Of a stretch of 64,000 bases of DNA, positions 10,975 through 18,684 are shown one piece after another. A program made the translations under genes and the position numbers. A model generated the notes under the pieces. It was not told the origin of the DNA. It worked only from the letters and a program-made list of their open reading frames with translations, and ran no database searches. The DNA is taken from NCBI RefSeq assembly GCF_000403785.1, contig NZ_APHJ01000018.1:1-64000 (forward strand), read 5' to 3'. How positions within the stretch are numbered: the first letter of the stretch is position 1; each line of letters opens with the position of its first letter. The stretch is from Gillisia sp. CAL575. GTDB lineage: Bacteria > Bacteroidota > Bacteroidia > Flavobacteriales > Flavobacteriaceae.

Positions 10975-11427
10975 TTATCTTACTTCAAGTATTTTAATTT
11001 CCTTTTCATTTAACATGAATGTGTCTCCGGCTTTTTTACCTTTTATTTTTTCATAAACAGGAGCTTCAGTAGAAATTACATATACACTGCTGCCATCATC
11101 CATTTTTATTTCACCTAAAGCACATGCAATAAAATAATATCTTTCTTCAGTTTCAATAACACTCCCAAATTTTATAGACTCACTATAATGTTCTCTATCT
11201 ATTTTAGTTAGAGTAAGTTTCATTGTTTGGGCAGTATCTAGGTATTTGGCGTACTTTTCAAAGTCGCCTAATAATTCTCCTTTGCTTCCTTCTTCATCAT
11301 AATCTGTATGTACATCATTTGCTTCCATAGATTCTTTTATGGTATCCATTTCAGACTTGTAACGTTGTATTTGCTTGTTTACAGTATCCAAGCAGTTATT
11401 GAATAATTGGGTTTTATTTGGTATCAT
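10975..11427 (-). CDS. GreA/GreB-family protein (elongation-factor-like)
   Basis: A 150-residue protein with a helical, probably coiled-coil N-terminal half (about 1-85, rich in K, E, Q) and a C-terminal FKBP-like half ending in GKKAGDTFMLNEKEIKILEV, the typical end of the GreA/GreB C-terminal domain that docks at the RNA-polymerase secondary channel. The N-terminal helices look shorter and less acidic at the tip than in true GreA, so transcript-cleavage activity is not certain; it may be a paralogue that competes for the channel. It is convergent with the PgpH-like gene. Confidence 0.72.
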   Translation of the reverse strand: MIPNKTQLFNNCLDTVNKQIQRYKSEMDTIKESMEANDVHTDYDEEGSKGELLGDFEKYAKYLDTAQTMKLTLTKIDREHYSESIKFGSVIETEERYYFIACALGEIKMDDGSSVYVISTEAPVYEKIKGKKAGDTFMLNEKEIKILEVR

Positions 11428-11524
11428 TTATATAGTTTTAAATAAAAGTAAGTATCAACTTTTAGCTGTTATAATAATTTGCAAAATTTTAATAATTAAT
11501 TTCCTCTTTCTTAAAACAATAATT

Positions 11525-11611
11525 ATAAGTCCTTAAGCTTATATTGTATATTTATAAGTCTATAGACTAATATTTTATATTTATAAGGTTTCAGACTAAT
11601 AAAATTTATAT
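11525..11611 (+). repeat. Three tandem 29-bp repeats upstream of the SatD-like gene
   Basis: Three contiguous 29-bp units begin at 11525, 11554 and 11583, each opening with ATAAG. Units 1 and 2 agree at 23 of 29 positions and units 2 and 3 at 20 of 29. Unit 2 holds the perfect palindrome AGTCTATAGACT; unit 1 has ATAAG/CTTAT arms. The array ends 10 bp before the SatD-like start and runs into its -7 box, so it looks like an operator set. Confidence 0.6.
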
Positions 11612-11616
11612 ATTTG
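11609..11616 (+). promoter_or_regulatory. Putative -7 box of the SatD-like gene
   Basis: TATATTTG is a perfect TAnnTTTG match but ends only 4 nt before the ATG at 11621. If used, transcription would begin at or next to the start codon and the mRNA would be leaderless. Confidence 0.4.
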
Positions 11617-11620
11617 GATT

Positions 11621-12295
11621 ATGATAGCAGTTTTAACAGCAGATTTAATAGATTCTTCTCTTTATGAAGAGAAAGTTTTACAAGAAGTATTGGATACTCT
11701 TAAGCAAGAGTTCGAGCGTATTATTGGGGAATATAAGGAGGAGGATATACGCCTTCAGATATATAGGGGAGATAGTTTTCAAGGAATAATTAAAAACCCA
11801 GAAGATGCTCTTAAAATAGCCCTTCAAATTAAAACAGCTATAAACAGAATTCATTTTAAGGAAACAGTGAAGAATAGAGCATATTCTAAAATAGCCGATT
11901 TTAAGATCGCCATAGGGATTGGAGAGCAGGAATTAGATCGTGAAGCAATTTCCGAATCCAATGGCCCCGCATTTCAATTTTCGGGACGAAGCTTAGATGA
12001 GATGAAAACTGAGAATAGAAAAACTAAATTAAAAACCGATTTTGAGGAAATAAATGATGAATTTAATACCTCTTTATTCCTGTTAGATACCATTACCGAT
12101 AAATGGAGTACAGCATCTGCAGAGGTGGTTTATTACCTTTTAAAAGACCTTAAAGAAAGAGAAGTAGCTGCAGCAATCAATATTAGTCAGTCAGCCGTAA
12201 ATCAGCGAAAAAAGGCTGCGGGATGGGACGCAATTTCAGTTTTGTTAGACAGGTATAAAGCTGTAATCACGAACAATTTAGTAAATAGAAAATAA
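11621..12295 (+). CDS. SatD-family protein with C-terminal helix-turn-helix
   Basis: A 224-residue protein. The N-terminal region (MIAVLTADLIDSS, then RGDSFQG and IAIGIGEQE) resembles the SatD family, whose fold is distantly like nucleotide-cyclase domains; biochemical activity is not established. Residues about 170-205 (REVAAAINISQSAVNQRKKA) form a good helix-turn-helix, suggesting DNA binding. It is followed after 1 nt by a DUF3307 membrane-protein gene, an arrangement seen in other genomes. The three 29-bp repeats directly upstream suggest it controls its own operon. It may act as a cytoplasmic sensor-regulator paired with the membrane partner; that is inference. Confidence 0.75.
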   Translation: MIAVLTADLIDSSLYEEKVLQEVLDTLKQEFERIIGEYKEEDIRLQIYRGDSFQGIIKNPEDALKIALQIKTAINRIHFKETVKNRAYSKIADFKIAIGIGEQELDREAISESNGPAFQFSGRSLDEMKTENRKTKLKTDFEEINDEFNTSLFLLDTITDKWSTASAEVVYYLLKDLKEREVAAAINISQSAVNQRKKAAGWDAISVLLDRYKAVITNNLVNRK

Positions 12296-12296
12296 T

Positions 12297-13016
12297 ATGC
12301 TTATTTTAATACAATTAATACTGGCTCACCTTTTAACAGATTTTGTGTTCCAACCAAATAGCTGGATAAAGCATAAAAGAAAATATAAGGTAAGATCTTA
12401 TTACTTAATAATTCATGCCTTGCTAGCAGGAGTATTAAGTGTGATTCTTATTCAGAAACTGGAATGGTGGTATATTGGATTATTTATTAGCATCACACAC
12501 TTTTTAATAGATTGGTGGAAACTGAATCAGAAAAAAGATAATCTCAAATATTTTATTCTAGATCAGTTCTTTCATTTTTTAATCATAATACTAGTATGGG
12601 TGTATCTAATTAATGGATTTCCTAAAATTATTCCTTTTCTAAAAGAAATTTTCAATTCCACATCCATATTAGTAATCCTTGGAGCTTATCTATTTGTGAT
12701 TTTCCCAGCAGGTTTTTTGATAGGGAAGGCGACCAAAAAATGGCAAAATGAAATTAAGGAAACTCATACTAAGAACAGTTTAGATAATGCAGGACGTTAT
12801 ATTGGTATTTTTGAACGGATCCTAGTGCTCACCTTCATTCTAACAAATAATTTCTCTGCTATAGGATTTCTGATCGCTGCCAAATCCATTTTAAGGTTTA
12901 GCGATAAATCTGAAACCGGAGCTAGAAAGCAAACAGAATATGTGCTTATAGGAACATTAATAAGCTTTACAATCACTATCCTTTTAGGACTTTTAATACG
13001 CCAGTTCTTGTTCTAG
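12297..13016 (+). CDS. DUF3307 integral membrane protein
   Basis: A 239-residue hydrophobic protein with about six membrane segments. The N-terminus LILIQLILAHLLTDFVFQPN followed by KRKYKVRS, HFLIDWWK and a LDQFFHFL segment is typical of DUF3307. The His and Asp residues lying within or beside membrane helices (AHLLTDF, THFLIDW, DQFFH) suggest metal or proton chemistry, but no function is known. Its ATG is 1 nt past the SatD-like stop, so the two are translated as a unit. The 3' end overlaps the convergent gene at 12993-13400 by 24 bp. Confidence 0.78.
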   Translation: MLILIQLILAHLLTDFVFQPNSWIKHKRKYKVRSYYLIIHALLAGVLSVILIQKLEWWYIGLFISITHFLIDWWKLNQKKDNLKYFILDQFFHFLIIILVWVYLINGFPKIIPFLKEIFNSTSILVILGAYLFVIFPAGFLIGKATKKWQNEIKETHTKNSLDNAGRYIGIFERILVLTFILTNNFSAIGFLIAAKSILRFSDKSETGARKQTEYVLIGTLISFTITILLGLLIRQFLF

Positions 13017-13400
13017 AAGTTGGATATTGCTAAACATTCGTTCTTTAACAAGATTCATCATTCGCTTATTTAGAGCAGAAGAATTTTCTATATAAAGTAA
13101 ATATTCTTCAATAGTAAAATGACCGATAACAATTCCTTTTAAGCTATTTCTGAATTTGATATCTCTCTGAATAGCATTTTCAATAAAACTTAATTTCTTT
13201 TCCACAGAATATGCATGAAAACTATTCTTGTGTTTTTTTATGTAGTTTCTAAAGACCTCTACAAATAGTTCATTTTGAAGTTTAATAACTGGGCGAAGCG
13301 TTTTGTTTTGGAACTGCTCCTCCAGACTCATTTTTTCTGAAACTTTTGCCGATGGAATTTCTGGTCTAAGACGAAGCAATTCAATATCTCGATTGTTCAT
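12993..13400 (-). CDS. Conserved flavobacterial protein, often mislabelled glyoxalase
   Basis: A 135-residue cytoplasmic protein from the ATG at 13400 (MNNRDIELLRLRPEI). A longer frame reaches 13460 but its first 20 residues do not look like part of the family. The conserved core is QNKTLRPVIKLQNELFVEVF, then FIENAIQRDIKFRNSLKG and SSALNKRMMNLVKERM. From memory close relatives in Flavobacteriaceae are labelled glyoxalase, but no vicinal-oxygen-chelate metal ligands are visible and the sequence is mostly helical and basic, so that label should not be trusted. The function is unknown. It overlaps the DUF3307 gene tail to tail and is divergent from the aldehyde dehydrogenase gene. Confidence 0.7.
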   Translation of the reverse strand: MNNRDIELLRLRPEIPSAKVSEKMSLEEQFQNKTLRPVIKLQNELFVEVFRNYIKKHKNSFHAYSVEKKLSFIENAIQRDIKFRNSLKGIVIGHFTIEEYLLYIENSSALNKRMMNLVKERMFSNIQLLEQELAY

Positions 13401-13559
13401 AGTTTTGAAGTTTATTAAATTTAGATAAAATAAGCGCTGTTTATTTATTTGATTATTCAACTTTTAAACCGATTTATAAACAACTGCTCAGTTAAAAGTC
13501 TCTTAATCGCTTATTCCTTTGTATGGTTATTTTTACCTTTAATAAAATTGAAAAAAGTT

Positions 13560-14912
13560 ATGATTATATCTAGAAATCCATACAATGGTGAAGAAGTAGC
13601 CAGTATTAAAGAATTTTCCAAGAAAGATATAGATGAAGCATTAGATGTTGCTGATAAAAGATTCCAAACCTGGAAAAAAACCTCCTTTAGTGAGCGTTCT
13701 AAATTAATGATGGCTGCAGCAGCAGAATTAAAAAAGAACAAGCAAGAATATGCTGAAACCATTACTTTAGAAATGGGAAAACCTATTACACAGGCAATTG
13801 CAGAAGTAGAAAAATGTGCTTGGGTTTGTGAATATTATGCTGAAAATGCCGAAAAGCAGTTAGCAAAAGAAATAATAAAAACCGATGCTATAAAGAGCTA
13901 TACCTCCTTTGAACCAATAGGAATTGTTTTAGCAGTAATGCCTTGGAATTATCCTTTTTGGCAGGTATTTAGATTTGCGGCACCAGCTTTAATGGCAGGA
14001 AATATTGGAGTATTAAAACACGCTAGTAATGTGATGAAATCTGGAGAAAATATTCAGAAGATTTTTGAAAGAGCAGGTTTTCCAAAGGGATGTTTTCAGA
14101 ATTTACCAATTGGCAGTAAAAAAGTAGAAGGTATAATTAGAGATAAAAGAGTTAAAGCGGTCACATTAACAGGAAGTAAACCAGCAGGTAGTTCGGTAGC
14201 TTCAATAGCTGGAGAAGAGATAAAAAAATCTGTTTTAGAATTAGGTGGTAGTAATGCGTTGGTGATTTTTAAAGATGCTGATATTAAAAAAGCTGTAGAT
14301 ACTTGTGTACAAGCCAGATTTCAGAATACAGGTCAAAGTTGTATTGCAGGGAAAAGACTTTTATTACAGGATTCCATTGCCGAAGAATTTTTAGAACTTT
14401 TCTCTAAACAAGTAAGAGAGCTAAAAAGTGGAGATCCTATGAGTGAAGATACTTATATAGGGGTTTTAGCGAGAGAAGATCTCGCTGAAGATCTTGAGAA
14501 ACAGGTGTCAGAATCTGTAAAACAAGGGGCAAAGATTCATTTAGGAGGTGTAAGAAATGGCACTTATTATGAACCCACAATTATTACCGAGGTTACAAAG
14601 GAAATGACAGTGTTTGCAGAAGAAACTTTTGGTCCTGTAATTTCTGTGACTACCTTTAAAGATGAAAAAGAGGCAGTAGATCTGGTAAATTCATCAAATT
14701 TCGGATTGGGTGTATCAATCTTTACCGAAGATCTGGAGTTCGCTGAAAAGCTATGTCCAGAATTTGAAGATGGAGCAGTGTTTGTGAATGAATTAGTAAA
14801 AAGTGATCCTAGATTACCGTTTGGAGGAACCAAAATATCCGGTTACGGGAGAGAATTATCTATTCATGGAATTAGAGAGTTTGTAAACAAGAAAACGGTG
14901 TATATCAGTTAA
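13560..14912 (+). CDS. NAD(P)-dependent aldehyde dehydrogenase, succinate-semialdehyde type
   Basis: Oxidises an aldehyde to the acid; the nearest family is succinate-semialdehyde dehydrogenase (GabD/YneI-like). The 450-residue form starting at 13560 (MIISRNPYNGEEV) matches the family; the in-frame extension to 13449 adds a hydrophobic stretch with no family counterpart. The catalytic glutamate is in LELGGSNAL and the nucleophile is the Cys in NTGQSCIAGKR; the motif PWNYPFWQVFR lines the NAD pocket. Short YneI-type enzymes of about 450-460 residues fit this length. It leads a run of four co-directional genes (SRAP, Nudix, thioesterase) with gaps of 16 to 36 nt. Confidence 0.9.
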   Translation: MIISRNPYNGEEVASIKEFSKKDIDEALDVADKRFQTWKKTSFSERSKLMMAAAAELKKNKQEYAETITLEMGKPITQAIAEVEKCAWVCEYYAENAEKQLAKEIIKTDAIKSYTSFEPIGIVLAVMPWNYPFWQVFRFAAPALMAGNIGVLKHASNVMKSGENIQKIFERAGFPKGCFQNLPIGSKKVEGIIRDKRVKAVTLTGSKPAGSSVASIAGEEIKKSVLELGGSNALVIFKDADIKKAVDTCVQARFQNTGQSCIAGKRLLLQDSIAEEFLELFSKQVRELKSGDPMSEDTYIGVLAREDLAEDLEKQVSESVKQGAKIHLGGVRNGTYYEPTIITEVTKEMTVFAEETFGPVISVTTFKDEKEAVDLVNSSNFGLGVSIFTEDLEFAEKLCPEFEDGAVFVNELVKSDPRLPFGGTKISGYGRELSIHGIREFVNKKTVYIS

Positions 14913-14948
14913 TTATATGTGTTATCAACTAAAGGCCTAAATAGATTT

Positions 14949-15674
14949 ATGTGTTACAAGGGAAGTTTAGCGGCAGAGCAAAGGAGGATAGAAGATAGGG
15001 TCTCTAGAAATTTCAAAAAGAAGATCCAATATTTACCATCCCATAATATTAATGCCTTCGCTAATCCAAATGTTTATATCATAGCTCAAGATGATGCTAA
15101 TGTTATAAAAGAAGGGGTTTGGGGATTAGTTCCAGAATGGAAAAATAATGATCCTCAAGACTTTTTGAGCGGAAAGCAATATACTAATAATGCTAGAGGC
15201 GAAGATCTTTATGAAACCAGATCTTTTAAAAATCATGTTATTAACGAACGATGTTGGATCATTTTTGATGGATTTTTTGAACCTCATTATTATTCATCTA
15301 AAAGCCAGCAACCATATTTTTGTTATATTCCTGATGGTAATTCGGTTTTAAACAGGCAAATACTTACCGTTGCTGGAATATATTCCAAAATCAAAAATAA
15401 TTATTATGTAAGTTTAGTAACTACTGAAGCAAATGATTTTTTTGCTGAAGTTCATAATAAACAGAAAAGAATGCCCTTAGTGTTGGATACTCATTTGAGA
15501 GAAGAATGGATCTCAAAGAACCAATCTAAAAGTGTAATTTTAAATTTGGTGAAAAATGGTTTTACCAATGAGGAGTTCCATGCTCATCCAGTATCAGATC
15601 TTTTATATAAAGGGAGCAATGAAGAATCAACAATACTACCCATAGAACAATTTAAATCTAATTCTTTATTTTAG
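14949..15674 (+). CDS. SRAP/YedK (HMCES)-type abasic-site protein
   Basis: Forms a covalent thiazolidine link to abasic sites in single-stranded DNA, shielding them from strand breakage. The chemistry needs Cys at position 2, so the start is the ATG at 14949 (MCYKGSLAAEQ); a GTG at 14919 would bury that Cys. Other family marks are WGLVPEW, NARGEDLYETRSFK (conserved Asn and Glu) and the His of EVHNKQKRMPLVL. The length is 241 residues, usual for the family. A tiny frame MCYQLKA-stop begins at 14917, 32 bp upstream, with the same ATGTGTTA opening. No SOS (LexA) box was seen; the gene sits in an aldehyde dehydrogenase/Nudix unit. Confidence 0.9.
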   Translation: MCYKGSLAAEQRRIEDRVSRNFKKKIQYLPSHNINAFANPNVYIIAQDDANVIKEGVWGLVPEWKNNDPQDFLSGKQYTNNARGEDLYETRSFKNHVINERCWIIFDGFFEPHYYSSKSQQPYFCYIPDGNSVLNRQILTVAGIYSKIKNNYYVSLVTTEANDFFAEVHNKQKRMPLVLDTHLREEWISKNQSKSVILNLVKNGFTNEEFHAHPVSDLLYKGSNEESTILPIEQFKSNSLF

Positions 15675-15703
15675 TTAATTGATTTAAAAACATTTAAACT
15701 TAG

Positions 15704-16129
15704 ATGAGACAAGAAATTGCAATTACGGTTGATGCTGTAATATTTAAAGATTTAAAATCTTCAGCAAGAATTCTTTTAATTAAACGAAAGAATGATCCTT
15801 TTAAGAACCAATGGGCTTTACCTGGAGGTTTTCTTGAAGAAAGTGAAAACCTAAAAGAAGGTGCTAAGAGAGAATTATTAGAAGAAACGGGTGTAGAGGT
15901 AGATGCTTTAAAACAGTTAAAAACCTATGGGAGTTTGAATCGGGATCCACGGGGCAGAACAATATCTATTGCCTTTATTGGTAAAGTTAAAAATGATGTT
16001 ATAATTAAAGCTGGTGATGATGCTAAAACTGCTGGATGGTTTAGGTTAAATGAACTTCCAGGATTAGCTTTTGATCATTCTAAGATCATTAAAGATGCAA
16101 AGAAGTATCTTCGTGACCATAAACTATAA
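15704..16129 (+). CDS. Nudix hydrolase
   Basis: Hydrolyses a nucleoside-diphosphate-linked compound. The 141-residue protein carries a complete Nudix box: a Gly in the GGFLEE segment, then the REL and LEETG signature, which bind the catalytic magnesium. The N-terminal ITVDAVIFKD and the SLNRDPRGR segment before a C-terminal HSKIIKDA helix resemble the ADP-ribose pyrophosphatase/NrtR-like Nudix group, without the extra winged-helix domain of NrtR. Substrate cannot be fixed from sequence. It starts 29 nt after the SRAP gene and 16 nt before the thioesterase gene. Confidence 0.9.
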   Translation: MRQEIAITVDAVIFKDLKSSARILLIKRKNDPFKNQWALPGGFLEESENLKEGAKRELLEETGVEVDALKQLKTYGSLNRDPRGRTISIAFIGKVKNDVIIKAGDDAKTAGWFRLNELPGLAFDHSKIIKDAKKYLRDHKL

Positions 16130-16145
16130 ATAAACAAAATATAAT

Positions 16146-16535
16146 ATGAGATTTCATACTAGAAAATGGGTAAAACCGCAAGATCTTAATCCGAATGCTT
16201 CACTATTTGGAGGAAGATTATTAGAATGGATAGATGAAGAATGTGCACTTTATTCCATAATCCAACTAGAAAACCCAAAAGTAGTTACCAAATTTATGAG
16301 TGAGATAAATTTTCAGAGCTCCGCAGTACAGGGAGATATCGTTGAAATTGGAATTGATGTAGTTAAATTTGGTAATGCCTCGTTAACCTTGCGTTGTGAA
16401 GTAAGAAATAAAATGACAAGGGAAACTATAATCTCAATTGAGAATATTGTCATGGTAAGTTTAGATGAAAATGGAAAACCACAAGCTCATGGAAAATCTG
16501 AAATAGAATTTGTGAGGGATAGACTTAAGGATTAG
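16146..16535 (+). CDS. Hotdog-fold acyl-CoA thioesterase
   Basis: Hydrolyses an acyl-CoA thioester (YciA/BFIT-like family). The 129-residue sequence has the hotdog marks PQDLNPNASLFGGRLLEWIDE followed by the beta strand VVTKFMSEINF and QGDIVEIGIDVVKFG. The N-P-N segment and the Asp of WIDE are the usual active-site residues; the motif is shown in two pieces because the enzyme is short and single-domain. It closes the four-gene aldehyde dehydrogenase-SRAP-Nudix unit and overlaps the convergent MscS-like gene by 11 bp. Confidence 0.88.
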   Translation: MRFHTRKWVKPQDLNPNASLFGGRLLEWIDEECALYSIIQLENPKVVTKFMSEINFQSSAVQGDIVEIGIDVVKFGNASLTLRCEVRNKMTRETIISIENIVMVSLDENGKPQAHGKSEIEFVRDRLKD

Positions 16536-17460
16536 TATTTGTAACATCGGTGATGTTTTGTTTGCTAGAAGAGATCCTAATTGGTAAATCTACGTCTTTA
16601 TTTCCGCCGTATATCTTGATTTCCTGGATGTCGGCAGGCATATAGTAACCATTGTCTTCTAATGCTTCTTTAACCGCTCTAACAACATTACCTTTTGTTG
16701 TAAGCGCCATTTTTCTAAAGTCTTTGGTATCTACCCAAAAGAACACTTTTAGATTCACTGTGCTTGTTGCCAATTCATCTTCTATAACAAAATTTTCATG
16801 CTCTTCATCTTCAATCACATTTGGTTCTTTTCTTAAAGCTTCCATTACGGTCGCTTTGGCGCCTTCAATATTATCTTCGTAAGCAATTCCAATAATAAAG
16901 TTCCATCTAAAGAATCCATCCTCGGTGTAGTTAGTAACGGGTGTGGTTAGTACATCGCTATTTGGAATATATACATCTTTTCCATCAAAAGTCTTCAACT
17001 TGGTATATCTAAACTCTAAGGCTTTTACTTTTCCAAAGTTATCTCCTATTTCTACCGTGTCATTAATATCAAAGGGTCTATTAAATGCGAGAATGATCCC
17101 AGCAATAAAATTCTCTCCTATATCTTTAAATGCGAAACCTAATACTACTGCACTTGCACCAGCCGCTGTAAGAATAGCAGTGGCTATGCCACCTAATCCA
17201 GCAGCTTTTAGAGCTAACATGATAGCAATAATAAGGGAAATAATTTTAATTGTTTTCCCCAAGAATTTGCTCATTAAAGGATCATTAGTACGTCTTGAGA
17301 TTCTTTCTATTGCAAAATTCCCAATCCAGGATCCTATTAATACACCTAAGATTATAATCAATAATCCCATACCAATACCAGGCAATTGTGCAACTAACCC
17401 ATCATAAAAGTGAGTGAATGAGTCTTGTATACTTAAGTTATCCTCAGTGTTGGTTTGCAT
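16525..17460 (-). CDS. Small-conductance mechanosensitive channel (MscS family)
   Basis: Inner-membrane channel that opens under membrane tension to release solutes. The 311-residue protein has three transmembrane helices (about 25-50, 65-90, 95-125), with the pore-lining TM3 visible as GGIATAILTAAGASAVVLGF, then the beta domain (FDINDTVEIGDNFGKVK) and the alpha/beta vestibule. The length is near that of E. coli MscS (286). The C-terminal 20 residues are polar. It ends inside the 3' end of the thioesterase gene on the other strand. A second, longer MscS paralogue is encoded 1.2 kb away on the same strand. Confidence 0.92.
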   Translation of the reverse strand: MQTNTEDNLSIQDSFTHFYDGLVAQLPGIGMGLLIIILGVLIGSWIGNFAIERISRRTNDPLMSKFLGKTIKIISLIIAIMLALKAAGLGGIATAILTAAGASAVVLGFAFKDIGENFIAGIILAFNRPFDINDTVEIGDNFGKVKALEFRYTKLKTFDGKDVYIPNSDVLTTPVTNYTEDGFFRWNFIIGIAYEDNIEGAKATVMEALRKEPNVIEDEEHENFVIEDELATSTVNLKVFFWVDTKDFRKMALTTKGNVVRAVKEALEDNGYYMPADIQEIKIYGGNKDVDLPIRISSSKQNITDVTNTNP

Positions 17461-17514
17461 TTATAATTGAGTTAGATGGTATTCCTATTGAATAGGGATT
17501 GAAGTTAATAAAAA

Positions 17515-17554
17515 AACCACATTTATTTATTCTTTCAAATAAGTGAATGTGGTT
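17515..17554 (-). terminator. Terminator of the EEP-fold gene
   Basis: Inverted repeat AACCACATT / AATGTGGTT. On the minus strand it is followed by a run of T and lies 18 bp after the stop codon of the gene at 17572-18663. Confidence 0.65.
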
Positions 17555-17571
17555 AATTTTTATAAATAAGA

Positions 17572-18663
17572 TTACTCTCCTTTACTTCTCTTTTCCTTTT
17601 GCTCCTCTAAAGCATCTTCAATTTGCTTATTCGCTTTTTCTAGTTGTTTTTCTGTTGGGCCTTCAATCTTCTGCTCTTCTGCTTTTTCTGGCTCTAAACT
17701 TAAACTGATATAAAAAGGATAATGGTCTGAATCTATATTTTCTCCAGTTTTTACTTCAACCAATCTAAATTCTTCAGAAACAAAGAAGTGATCTAAAGGC
17801 CATTTCATAATAAAACTTGTTGCGTTAAATGAATTAAAGAAACCTCTACCTTTTCTGATATCTAGTAAAGAACTTACATCCTTAAATAATGAAGAACTTG
17901 CAGACCAAGCAACATCGTTAAAATCTCCTGCTACAATAGTTGGCAAATCTCTTTCCAAAGCCATTTTAGCAACCATCATCATTTCTGCATCTCTATCTGT
18001 AGATGTTGGGTTTTCTTGGGGCATTGGTGGCGTTGGGTGTATTGCATGTAACATAATCTCTTTCCCAGATCTTAGGACTAAAACCGTATGTATAGATGGA
18101 ATACTATCATCTACCAAAAATCTCTTCTGAGGATTCTTCATTTCAAATTTTGAATAAAGAAGCATCCCATAAGTATTATTGATAGGAATTTCTACTCGAT
18201 AAGGATATTTTGCAACTGCATCATGCACATCGTTCATCCATCGCGTGTCTGTTTCCGTTAGCAATAAGATATCTGGATCTTTATCTTCAATTTCCTTGAT
18301 TAGAAGCGTTGGATTGGTATTTTTCTGTAGAACGTTGGCTGCATAAAATTTCAAAACATCTGCTTGATCCATATTTTCTGAAACTTTTTCAACTTCATGC
18401 TTTCCATGAGGTAAATATGGGAAAATCTTATACATCTGAAATGTGAAACACATCAATAATACTACTACAAATAAATAGTCTTCTACCCATTTAACGTCAA
18501 ATTTTATAAAATATACAACTATAGCTACAAAAGTTAGAATAGTTAGCTGGATGTGTGGATAATCGAACATTCTAATCCACCAGAAATCTGCTGCTGCAAG
18601 TGGAATTAAGGTTAGTAAGACTGCAAATAGGCCAAAACCTTGTAGGAAGGATTTTAATTTCAT
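17572..18663 (-). CDS. Membrane-anchored endonuclease/exonuclease/phosphatase-fold protein
   Basis: A 363-residue protein with three N-terminal membrane helices (about 5-25, 33-52, 62-82) and an EEP catalytic domain facing the periplasm. Catalytic marks in order: YAANVLQKNTNP (Asn), LLLTETDTRW (Glu metal ligand), MLHAIHPTPP, IVAGDFNDVAWS (Asp and Asn) and SDHYPFYISL (final Asp-His pair). The family includes DNases, sphingomyelinases and phosphatases; substrate is unknown. The C-terminal 45 residues are highly charged (E, K, Q), probably a coiled coil. It starts 21 nt after the longer MscS-like gene and forms an operon with it and the DUF3817 gene. Confidence 0.85.
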   Translation of the reverse strand: MKLKSFLQGFGLFAVLLTLIPLAAADFWWIRMFDYPHIQLTILTFVAIVVYFIKFDVKWVEDYLFVVVLLMCFTFQMYKIFPYLPHGKHEVEKVSENMDQADVLKFYAANVLQKNTNPTLLIKEIEDKDPDILLLTETDTRWMNDVHDAVAKYPYRVEIPINNTYGMLLYSKFEMKNPQKRFLVDDSIPSIHTVLVLRSGKEIMLHAIHPTPPMPQENPTSTDRDAEMMMVAKMALERDLPTIVAGDFNDVAWSASSSLFKDVSSLLDIRKGRGFFNSFNATSFIMKWPLDHFFVSEEFRLVEVKTGENIDSDHYPFYISLSLEPEKAEEQKIEGPTEKQLEKANKQIEDALEEQKEKRSKGE

Positions 18664-18684
18664 TCAGGTAATTTAAATGGTTAG

